A stretch of 64,000 nucleotides of DNA from Apodemus sylvaticus (taxonomy: Eukaryota; Chordata; Mammalia; Rodentia; Muridae), in NCBI RefSeq assembly GCF_947179515.1, contig NC_067477.1, positions 132,482,465 to 132,546,464 on the forward strand, given 5' to 3'. The notes beneath the pieces were generated by a model that made no database searches, was not told the origin of the DNA, and worked only from the letters and a program-made list of their open reading frames with translations. The translations under genes and the position numbers were made by a program. Positions within the stretch are counted from its first letter, which is position 1. Every line of letters begins with the position of its first letter. This document shows, piece by piece, positions 1 to 11,700 of this stretch.

Positions 1-1508
1 CCTAAAAAGTTTGTGAATTCATTGTTTCTAATTGCTGAGTAGTATTCCATTGTGCAAATATACCACATATTCTGAATCCATTCCTCCTTTGAGGGGCATC
101 TGGGTTCTTTCCAGCTTCTGGCTATTATAAATAAGGCTGCTATGAACATAAATGGAGCATGTGTCTTTATTGCATGCTGGGGAATCCTTTGGGTATATGC
201 CCAGGAGAGGTATAGCAGGGTCCTCTGGAAGTCTCATGTCCAGTTTTCTGAGGAACCTCCAGACTGATTTCCACAGTGGTTGTACCATCTTACAGCCCCA
301 CCAGCAGTGGAGGAGTGTTCCTCTTTCTCCACATCCTCGCCAACACCTGCTGTCTCCTGAGTTTTTGACCTTAGCCATTCTGACTGGTGTAAGGTGAAAT
401 CTCAGGATTGTTTTGATCTGCATTTCCCTAATGACTAATGATGTTGAGCACTTCTTAAGGTGCCTCTCGGCCATCCGAATTTCTTCAAGTGAAAATTCTT
501 TGTTTATATCTGTACCCCATTTTTAATAGGGTTATTTGGTTCCCTGGGGTCTAACTTCTTGAGTTCTTTGTATATATTGGGTATTAGCCCTCTATCAGAT
601 GTGGGGTTGGTGAATATCCTTTCCCAATTTGATGGTTGCCGTTTTGTCCTTTTAACAGTGTCCTTTGCTTTATAGAAACTTTGTAATTTTATGAGGTCCC
701 ATTTGTCAATTCTTGATCTTAAAGCATAAGCTATTGGTGATCTGTTCAGGAACTTTTCCCCTGTGCCCATGTCCTCAAGGGTCTTCCCCAGTTTCTTTTC
801 TATTAGTTTCAGTGTGTCTGGTTTTACATGGAGGTCCTTGATCCACTTGGAGTGAAGTTTAGTACATGGAGATAAGAATGGATCAATTCGCATTCTTCTG
901 CATGCTGACTTCCAATTGATCCAGCACCATTTGTTGAAAAGGCTATCTTTTTCCCACTGGATGTTTTTGGCTCCTTTGTCAAAGATCAAGTGACCATAGG
1001 TGTGTGGGTTCATTTCTGGATCTTCAATTCTATTCCATTGGTCCACTTGTCTGTCACTGTGCAATACCATGCAGTATTGCTCTGTAGTATTGCTTGAAGT
1101 CAGGGATACTGATTCCCCCAGAATTTCTTTTGTTGTTGAGAATAGTTTTAGCTATCCTGGGTTTTTTGTTATTCCAGATGAATTTGAGAATTGGTTTTTC
1201 TAACTCTGTGAAGAACTGAGTTGGGATTTTGATGGAGATTGCATTGAATCTGTAGATCGCTTTTGGCAAGATGGCCATTTTAACTGTATTAATCCTGCCA
1301 ATCCACGAGCATGGCAGATTTTTCCATTTTCTGAGGTCTTCTTCGATTTCCTTCTTCAGAGACCTGAAGTTCTTGTCATATAGATCTTTCACTTGTTTGG
1401 TTAGAGTCACACCAAGATACTTTATATTGTTTGTGGCTATTTTGAAGGGTGTCATTTCCCTAATTTCTTTCTCAGCCTGCTTATCCTTTGAGTATAGGAA
1501 GGCAACTG
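1..1508 (-). mobile_element. 5'-truncated L1, ORF2 C-terminal part
   Basis: Read on the minus strand this matches the ORF2 RT C-terminal region through the cysteine-rich end of the L1 at 32,391-33,900. It starts abruptly after the equivalent of position 32,391, and its 3' end lies outside the window. The reading frame is split into at least three pieces (minus-strand open stretches 1455-1054, 1070-504 and 474-28), so it is dead. Its tip keeps the CWRGCGERGTLLHCWWGC cysteine-rich motif. It lies in a Thada intron in the same orientation as Thada. Confidence 0.93.
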
Positions 1509-1509
1509 A

Positions 1510-1683
1510 TCATTTACTTATTTATTGCATGTGTGGACATGTGTGTACATATGTGCCAAGGTCAGAAGTAAACTTGCAAAAGTCATTTCTCTCCTTCTAG
1601 CATGTAGGTTCAATGAATCAAACTCAGATCTTCAGGTTTGGTAGTAAGAACCCTTAAGAGCTAAGCCATCTCACCAGACCCTG
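1510..1683 (-). repeat. B3-type SINE
   Basis: On the minus strand it reads from a tRNA-like head (GGTGAGATGGCTTAGC-type) into a CA-rich tail and abuts the broken 5' end of the preceding L1. Between 1684 and 1890 I see nothing recognisable. Confidence 0.7.
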
Positions 1684-1891
1684 TTTGACATTTTAAATGC
1701 TTGCTCATTTTGTCCATAATTTCCAAACACCAAAGAAACTCAGCTTTATAAGACCTTACTACAACAGGCTTATCAGTGAGCACTTACTGTATAACTTCAC
1801 TTTACCCATCCAGTAAACTGTTTATACCATGTATGTATATAACACATATTACTTAGAATTCATGAAACTCATGAAACAGGGTCATGTTTTT

Positions 1892-2120
1892 TAAAATAGT
1901 ATCATGAGTGGAAGACACACTCAGGAGTTAGGTCCATACACTGTGCTTTCAGAGGTTCAAAGCTCAGTTCCCAACACCCACGCCAGGCAGGTCGCCACCA
2001 ACTGGAACTCTAGTACCAACTATCCTCTGCCCTTTCTGGCCTCCATGGCACTTCATACACAAGCAAATACCTACTACACATATGAACATAATGAAATAAA
2101 AATAAAATATGTTTTTAATG
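1892..2120 (+). repeat. B3-type SINE
   Basis: The right half of the B3 consensus (CCAACTGGAACTCTAG, then CTGCCCTTTCTGGCCTCC) is clear, followed by an A-rich AAATAAAA tail. Confidence 0.7.
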
Positions 2121-2129
2121 CTAGCATAA

Positions 2130-2250
2130 ATTGGGTGTGTGGTAGTGTATACTTGTTATGGGAGGAGAGGTAGAAAGATCAGAAGTTCAAAACCAACCTT
2201 AGACACAAAGTTCAAGGTAACACAGGACTGACTCAAAACAATCAAAAGAA
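2130..2250 (+). repeat. Old B1-related (7SL-type) SINE
   Basis: Weak B1 landmarks are present: a GGGTGTGTGGTAGTGTATAC head, GGGAGGAGAGGTAG and AAGTTCAAAACCAACC. It is much diverged, probably a proto-B1. From 2251 to the exon at 2481 nothing else is recognised. Confidence 0.5.
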
Positions 2251-2480
2251 AAAGTTAGCATAGATACTGAATGTTAGAAATATTAATTCCACATCAGCCT
2301 GCACCAGTAATTTCTGTTTTCATCACCTGCTCTTTCTCTCACAAGTCTATTTTATTCTCACATATTTCAATTTAGGATTTATCCTACCACATTTAACTAA
2401 ATTAATTTTGTTGGCTTAGCTATAGCTTTCAAATGTCTTATAAGCAAAACAAACTATGAGATAACAAAACGAAAACTCAC

Positions 2481-2701
2481 TGTGAACTCAAGGTGAACAA
2501 AACATGCACAGTATCCAAGAGCAAAGCCTCCCCGCTTGGGCCCATTCTCCCATCCTGCCAGTCCAGCATAGCCAGTGTTCCCTGACACAGGAATAAAAGC
2601 GTGGAGGCTGGCACATCAGCACAGCAAAGGCTCCTACAGCTAGTCATGAACCACTCAGGGATGCTGGTACAGTCAGCTGACCGGAGAAGCAAGCTGCTGA
2701 T
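2481..2701 (-). CDS. Thada: Thada exon 10, last exon in the window
   Basis: This 221-nt exon has acceptor TTTCACAG and donor GTGAGT. It encodes ISSLLLRSADCTSIPEWF, then SCRSLCC and LFLCQGTLAMLDWQDG, and ends two bases into a glutamine codon. Position 2481 is the last coding base I can assign. The next exon must lie beyond the left edge, since 1-2480 holds only an L1 fragment, SINEs and unremarkable sequence. Confidence 0.95.
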
Positions 2702-5700
2702 CTGTGAAACAAAAGGTAATAATAAATAATAATATCTTAAATACAAACCTGAATATTCTAGGAAAACTAATGAAACAGCACAAACACTGAAATTGTTATA
2801 CTAACTTTAAAAGTGAGAACAACTCAATCTAAGCACACCTATCTTTTTTCTGCTATGAAAGATCTTACTCTTAGAGGAGTTCTGAGGAAAAAATTCAATT
2901 GTAGTCAAGATAATTATTTTGCATAATCTCAGAATACAGACATGTTTAATATAAGACTGGGTTAAAAGACAAAGTGAGTTTCTAATATACTGAGAGGAGG
3001 GAAGACCGCTAGCAGCCATTACAAAGATGTGGTCTCTATTACCAAATTACACTCTCCTAGGAGATCAAATTCACTAAAAACTGACCCTCACATGCCTCTT
3101 GTATTACAAAGAATATGGTTAAGTATGTTGCAAAGTTTATTCTTTAAAAAAAAGACTATCAGAATATTATTACAGTGTATGTAACTAGTCACTGCACAGT
3201 TGTAATGTCAGTCATCCTTACCACACTGACACACACACTGACACACAGATCTGAAAACAGCCCTAGAAGCACCAGGAACGAGGCAATAATATGCTGGCAG
3301 CAGGTATCTCTGCACAGGTGACGTCCGGGCAGCTGTAACCACACTGTCCTCCCTGCCCTTGCTTCATTTGTTTATTTAGAATTATCATTATAAGAGAAAA
3401 GACCTATTGTAAAAATCCCATCTATACCAAATAAACTTTTTAAAATTTAGCCAATCCAGTTTAAAACTTGAGGGGCAAGTAAAATGGCTTAGTGAGTAGA
3501 GACATGTCAAATCTAACAACCTAAGTTTGATCCCCAGGACCCACATGGAAGAAGGAACAAACCAACAACCATAGGTTGGCCGCTGACCTATGCACACACC
3601 CATGTGTGCACAGACACACACTGACACACATGTGACACATGTGTGCCCATACACACACTACAAATAAATAACTATAAAATAACAAATAAAACATTTAAAT
3701 TTAAAAAACTGATGTCCATCTAATTCGCAGAGAAGGATAATTATAAAAAGAAGATGCACTCACCAATCCAGGAAGCTTTTCAGATGGTCGGAACATGGTC
3801 TTAATGAAAAGCACAACAGCTAATCCAGATGTACTCTGAATAGTCTGCAGTAGGTCATCTACGGTGGGGGAGGGTAGAGCAAACACCACATTTTAAAGGA
3901 GGAAGGGTCTGGTGTGGTAGAAAGAGTAGTGATTTTGGATCAGGCAGGCCTCACTAGTTCTAGCCTGACCATTCCAAGGCAACTAGATCTCAGACATGTT
4001 ACTTAACCTCCCAGAAACTCAACTTGTTCTTTTTAATGAAAAAAAAAAAAAAAAAAAAAAAAAACTCATACCAAACAAGCTGTCATAAAGTTTAGGAAAA
4101 AAATGAAGAGAAAGACCAAACCCAGCACATGAGCTTCCTTCCTCTTGCCCAACACCTTTCTCATAACCTCACCATCTACATCTCTGGCACACCTTGTGAC
4201 ACCATCACCTGCCCCTTCCCACCACTGAAACCTCTGTATTCCAAAAGACAATCTTTCTTAGAGAGCTTGGAAGGTCTATGTGAAAAATCTATACCACATT
4301 AATTAGAAACCTTGCTGACACAGCACTCAAAGTGACCAGACAATTTTGAGTTGCTATTTTTTTCACATATTACATTAGCCTCCAGTTATGTGAATTCTTC
4401 AACTCTGACTAAGAATTATGATAGACACTACAAGTTAAATATCCTCCGTCCTCCATCTCTGGGAACAAAACTGACTTTTATCAGCCATATGCTTAGCCAA
4501 AAACAGGATCCTTGCTTCCACAATCTTCCTCACAACTAAAGGCAGCCCTGAAGAGTGTTCAGACCAATGGGCCACAGGCACAAATCCCTGGGATCTGATA
4601 GTTTTTCCTGATTAAAGTACAACTGTCCCATCTTCCCACTTTGAATAAACACATGATGCCTGCAGCTACAATAGACGTATGCCAAACAGGAGGTAACAAA
4701 CATATAGGTAGATGCCAACAAATAAAAATGCAAGAGCAGAATGCAGAAGCTGGTCCTACATTGATGGCAGCGTGTCTGGGCCACCTGCCTCTGAAGTTCA
4801 TGATACAGAAGAGAAGCATCATGTCAACGTTCTGTTACTAACTACACTTTACTACAGTTAGACACTATAAAAAGCTTTAAATTCCTTAAGAATAGCACTG
4901 GCAAAGTCCCATCAACCGCTCAGAAAATAAGCTGTCTCTTTACAACTGTGTCTGGAACTGGAGAATTGACTTAGCAGTCAAGAGTACGTGCGCTTACAGA
5001 GGACCCAGGTTCATTTCCCAGTATCCACCAAATAGAAGCTTATATCCATCTATAAACCTGATCCCAGGGATCTGCTGCCCTATTCTGACCTCTACAGGTA
5101 CCTAAATTTACATGGTGTACATAAACTCATATAATCACACACAATACACATAAAACTACAATAAATTTTAAAACATTTTAAAATTGTGTCTTCTCTATAT
5201 TTCACCAAAATCTTTTATTTTTTCAGATTATTAAATTCACCTTTTAAAAGGTAACTATCTTGTTAAAGTTGTCTATAAATTCTGTCTTGATAAAAGTAAC
5301 TCATTAGGGTCTGGGGAGATGGCTCAGCGGTTGTGCCATCTTAACCTCTTGCTGCGCTTGCAGGAAATCTAGGTTTAGTTCCAGAGCTTACACTGGACAA
5401 GTCACAGCCACTTCCAACTCTAGCCAGACACCCTCTCTGGCCTCCTCAGGAATCCACATGCACTCATATTCAGAAACACATATACAGAAGTCTAAAATTC
5501 TACTTAAAAAACACCTAAGTAATTTGTTTCGTTTAAATTCCAAAAAGTCCAAGGTAAAAAGAAAAACAGAAATACTAATTAAACAATAAAGCTATGACTT
5601 TTCCTAGTCACCAGTATTAAAACAAAAAAATTACCCCAGCAAAAGCAGAGTAAATCACCATTTCTTACAAAGAGGAGTTCTAAATAGGTTCCCGTGTGTA

Positions 5701-5723
5701 TATGTATGTGTGTGTGGGGGGGG

Positions 5724-5775
<52 letters not shown>

Positions 5776-8700
5776 CATGCACTCCACAGTGTGTACATGA
5801 AGGCTAGAGAATAACTTGTAGGAGTCCATTTTCTCCCTTCATGTGAGTTCCGGGAATCAAGGATCAAATCCAGGTCATCTAACTTGGTGGCAAAGTCTTT
5901 ACCCAGTGAGACATCTTATACAGCCAAAGTTTTGTTTTTATTTTCTGTTTAATTTTTTAATTTTTAAAAATGTTATGTGCATGGGTGTTTTACATCTTGC
6001 ATGTATGCCTGTGCATCTTGTGTGTACAGTGTTCAAAAGAGCAAAAAAGGGCATACGATCCCCTGTGACTGGAGTTAAAGAATGATGTGAGCTGTTATGT
6101 GGGTGCTGGGAATTGAACCCAGGTCTTCAGAAGAGCTGCAGTGCTCTTAACCACTGAGCCATCTCTCCAGCCACATGTGGTTGGGTTTTAGTTGCTGCTG
6201 TTGTTGTTTTGGCTTTTGTTTTTGTTCACTTGTTTGCTTTTAATTTTGTTTTTTATTTAAGTTAAATTCTTATATACATTACTACACAGAATAGCAGATG
6301 AAAAGAAAGGATAATTTAATCTTTTCTGTGATACTTAAATGTTATGTAACCCCTTTGTGGTTTTTGGTTTTTTCCTAAAAGATTTCATATATACATACCC
6401 AGTTAATAAGTTATAAGAAGTGACCATGAGTGAACTCATCATTAGAAAGAGAGAACTTGGCTTCCCAGCCCATCTATCCATGTACCTCATCCCAACCATA
6501 ACTTCCTTTCAGACTCTGAGTAAACACCACTCTGACTTTCACATATTCTTCAGGAGCTTTAACAAATGAGTACGTATCACTACACAGGGCAGCAGCAGCA
6601 TCCTTTTTTAAATGTCTTTTAGATATCTTACACTATTTCTTCCTTTATCTGTCTTTATCCCTTTATCTCTGATGAAGAACTCTGGACCATTTGACTTGCA
6701 GAGTTTTCATCAACCAGAATATTTTGTTTGTTTATTCCTGGTATATTCTCTGTTTAATTGAATGCAGTCCTCTAATTCCTGCAAACTGGCAGCTAACCTA
6801 GACATAGCACCTCTCAAATTCATTCCTTTGGGAAGATGACAGGTGGCAGCAACAAGAATCTAAGAGGTACGTTTTGTCTGGTTTTCTGTTTCTGTGATTA
6901 CTGACGCCTAATGCCAACTACATCAATCACTGGTGTTACATAAGGTGACAATCTGTTGAGTTACTTCATTTTAATTTATTAATTAAATTATTAATTTATA
7001 ATTAATAAATTTCTCATAAAGAGAAATTTCTTTTCAATTAGCTTCCTTGTAGTACAGTTCTTACTGACAGAAGAGATATAATGGGGAACTAGGCAACCAG
7101 GCCCACAATCAACAACTGGTATTATTATTAGAATATAATACATCTAAGAGTTCAACTCATCTTTCCAAATCTTCCTTAAATTTGGTAACTACTTCTGAAA
7201 AACTTTCTTTTATAACCTAAAGGCTTACCAACACCAAGGTATTGCCTTTTTTCCTTTGTACATAATAATCATGCTAACACATACACATTCACAAACTGGG
7301 AAAAGTTCTTCAACCTCCCTTGCTGAACTCATATATTTAAAAGACAAAAAACAAGCAATCAAAGACGCATTAAAAACATGTAATCCAGGCCCTTTATCCA
7401 CTGGTTGACAGAGAAGTTCCATATCTAAACTACATGTATCAGCAAAAGCTGAGTGGCATGCAGTTATAAGCATCAATTTGAACACTGACACACTCACCAT
7501 CATTTAAAAACTTGGTGAAAATGCTCAGCAAGCCACACATCCTCTGCCAGATGGGAGAGCTGGAGTCATTCCAAAGACTGCCCTGGAGCACTTGTACTTT
7601 CTGTACCAATGTCATGGCAACTCTAACACCTACCAGCAAGTCATTCATTAACTGTGCTTGAACAATACGGTTTCCAGCAAATTTTCTACAAAGAAGAAAA
7701 GAGAGGATTTCAGAAGGAAATTCAAATATAATTGTCACCGCCCTTGTGCCCCCCTAAAACCAGCATGGTCCTGCACTGGTCTATTTGGGATTAAAGCTGA
7801 CATATGTCTCTATCTCCCATTTGCATAAGCATTCCAGTTACACAGCCTCTAACTGTAAACTCCTAATACTCTTACTTCTTTAGCAACACTAAACTTACTC
7901 CCTATTTTAGGGCAAAGATGATAAATGTTTGAAAAGAAGTGAAGGCGTAGTGAGTCCACTACACACGTAAACTCTCAGTCTGCACACTCTTTTCCTACCT
8001 GCCTTCAACACGCTCTCCTAGACTTTGACCTCAGACATATGACTAGATGGTTCTCTTCTCCCTAAACTATTTACCTACATATGTATTTCTCTCCTCCCTC
8101 TCATATCTCGCCCCCTGCTCTCCGATGTGAAGGAGCACCCAAAGCTTCAAGTACACTAAACAGGTCCTCTGACAGAGAGATATAGTCCCAGCCTGCCCTA
8201 CTGTATGTCAAAGCTCCCAAAGATTCAGTTCTTAGTTCTCAGTTCTCTCCCTTGATGCTGATATAGCTCTTGATGCATATAGCTCTTAAGCTTCCAATTA
8301 TATTCTGTATGTTTACAAGTGCCAAAATTTTGGTTCTAACCAGGTCTCCCCCATTACAAACTTGGATTTCTAACTTCCTACTCACCATCTTCATTTGGGT
8401 ATCTAATAGGTATCTCAAAATATATGAATTTATACCTGGCTCCAAACCCACGCTACCTGCTAGGATCTCTAGCTCTAAAAACACTGCAATCATGCTGCTT
8501 CCTAGCCTCTCTATCCCATCTGTAAGGAAAGTTTAGTTTTAACTTCAAAATATATCTGGACTCACACTGTCCATGGCAATATCTGACCTTGACCATTCTC
8601 ATTCCTCCTCTGGGTTACAAGAGCTTCCAACTAGTCTCCCATCCTTTAACCTCGTCCCAATTGGGCTACTTTCAATAGGGGAGAACAGATATTATTGAAA

Positions 8701-11700
8701 CTCAAGAAAGGGAAAAACAGTTTGTAACTTCCTCAAACCTTGGGATAATAGGTATAGAAGAGAGTGCAGAGGGCCAGTAAATATCTTCAACAAAATTGTA
8801 GAAGAAAACTTCCCTAACAATGAAAGAGATGCCCATGAACATACAAGAAGCCTACAGAATTCCAAATAGATTGGACCAGAAAAGAAATTCCTTCCATTAC
8901 ATAATAATCAAAACAGCAAATGCAGTAAACAAAGAAAGAATATTAAAAGCAGCAAGGGGAAAAGGTCAAGTAACATAAAGGCAGACCTATCAAAATTACA
9001 CTAGACTTCTCACCAGAAACTATGAAAGCCAGAAGAGCCTGGGCAGATGTCATACAGATCCTAAGGGAACACAAATGCCAGCCTAGACTACTATACCCAG
9101 CAAAACTCTCAAACACCATAGATGGAGAAACCGAGATATTCCATGACAAAACCAAATTTACACAACATCTTTCCACAAATCTATCCCTACAAAGGATAAT
9201 AGATGAAAAAAACACCACCACAAGGATGGAAACTACACCCTAGAAAAAGCAAGAAAGTAGTCTTTTCTCAACAAACCCAAAAGAAGATACCCACACAAAC
9301 ATAAAAATAACATCAAAAATAACAGGAAGCAACAATCACTATTCCTTAATATCTCTTAACATCAATGGACTCAATTCCCCAATAAAAAGACATGGACTAA
9401 CTGACTGGATACGTAAACAGGACCTATGCTACATTCAGGAAAGCACGTCAGTGTCAAAGACAAACACTACAGAGTAAAGGGCTAGAAAACAATTTTCCAA
9501 GCAAATGGTCCGAGGAAACAAGCCATTCTAATATCGAATAAAATTGACTTTCAACCAAAAGTCATCAAAAAAGACATGGAAGAACACTTCCTACTAATCA
9601 AAGGAAAAATTTACCAAGAACTCTCAATTCTGAACATCTATGCTCCAAATGCAAGGGCACCCACATTTATATTAAAAAAACTTTATTAAAGCTCAAAGCA
9701 CACATTGTACCTCACACAATAATTGTAGGGGACTTCAACACACCACTCTCATCAATTGACAGATCAGCGAAACACAAGCTAAACAGAAACACAGTAAAAC
9801 TAACAGAAGTTGTGAACCAAATAGATTTAACAGATATCTATAGAACATTTCATCCTAAATCAAAAGAATATACCTTCTTCTCAGCACCTCATGGTACCTT
9901 CTACAAAATTGACCATATACTCAGTCACAAAACAGACCTCAAAAGATATAAGACTGAAATAATCCCATGCCTATCAGATCACTACAGATGAAGGGTGGTC
10001 TTCAATAGCATAAAAAAACAACAGAAAGCCCACATACACATGAAAGCTGAACAATGCTCTACTCAATGATGACTTGGTCAAAGAAGAAATAAGGAAAGAA
10101 ATCAAAAGACGTTTTAGAATTTAATGAAAATGAAGGCACAACATATCCAAACTTATGGTACACAATGAAAGCAGTGCTAAGAGGAAAACTCATAGCCCTG
10201 AGTGCCTCCAAAAAGAAACCGGAGAGAGCATACACTAGCAGCTTCAGCTTAACAGCACACTTGAAAGCCCTGGAACAAAAAGAAGCTAATACATCCAAAA
10301 CAGAGTAGACATCAGGAAATAATCAAACTCAGGGCTGAAATCAACCAAGTAGAAACAAAAAGAACTATACAAAGAATCAACAAAACCAGGAGCTGGTTCT
10401 CTGAGAAAAATCAATAAAACAGATCAACTCTTAGCTACGCTAACCAGAGGGCAGAGAGACAGTATCCAAATTAACAAAATCAGAAATGAAAAGGGAGATA
10501 TAACAACAGAAACTGAGGAAATTCAAATATCATCAGATGCTACTACAAAAGCCTATACTCAACAAAACTGGAAAATCTGGATGAAATGGACAATTTTCTA
10601 GACAGATACCAAATACCAAAGTTAAATCAGGATCAATTAGACCATCTAAACAGTCCCATTACCCCTAAAGAAATAGAAGCAGTCATTGAAAGTCTCCCAA
10701 CCAACAAAAGCACGGGCTCAGATGGTTTTAGTGCAGAATTCAACCAGACCTTCAAAGAAGACCTAACACCAGTACTCTACAAACTATTCCACAAAATAAA
10801 AAAAGAATGAACACTGCCCAACTCATTCTATGAAGCCACAATTATGCTGATTCCAAAACAACACAAAGATCTAAGAGAACTAAAAGAACTTCAGACCAAT
10901 TTCCCTTATAAATATCAATGCAAAAATACTCAATAAAATTCTTGCCAACCGAATCCAAGAATACATCAAACTGATTATTCACAATGATCAGGTAGGCTTC
11001 ATCCCAGGAATGCAGAAATGGTCCAATATATGGAAATCCATCAATGTAACCCACTACATAAGCAAACTCAAAGAAAGAAACCACATGGTCATTTCATTAG
11101 ATGCTGAAAAAGCTTTTGACACAATTCAGCTTCCCTTCATGATAAGAGTCTTAGAGAGATCAGGAATTCAAGGCCCATATCTAAACATAGTAAAAGCAAT
11201 ATACAGCAAACCTGTAGCCAGCATCAAACTAAATGGAGAGAAACTTGAAGCAATCCCACTACACAGGCTGCCCTCTCTTTCCATATCTATTCAATATAGT
11301 ACTTGAAGTTCTAGCTAGAGCAGTTAGACAACAAAAAAAGGTCAAAGAGATACAAATTGGAAAAGAAGTCAAAATATCACTATTTGCAGATGATATGATC
11401 ATATAACTAAGTGACCCCAAAAACTCTACCAGAGAACTCGTACAGCTGATAAACAACTTCAGCAAAGTGGTGGGATATAAAATTAACTCAAACAAATCAG
11501 TAGCCTTCCTATACTCAAAGAATAAACAGGCTAAGAAAGAAATTAAAGAAACAACACCCTTCACAACAGTCAAAACAATATAAAGTATCTTAGTGTGACT
11601 CTAACCACACAAATGAAAAATTTGTATGACAAGAACTTCAAGTCTCTGAAGAAAGAAATTGAAGATGACCTCAGAAGATGCAAAGATCTCCCATGCTTGT

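Noticed and set aside
5579..5867. His/Thr-rich frames
   Set aside because: Translation of the (TG)n microsatellite.
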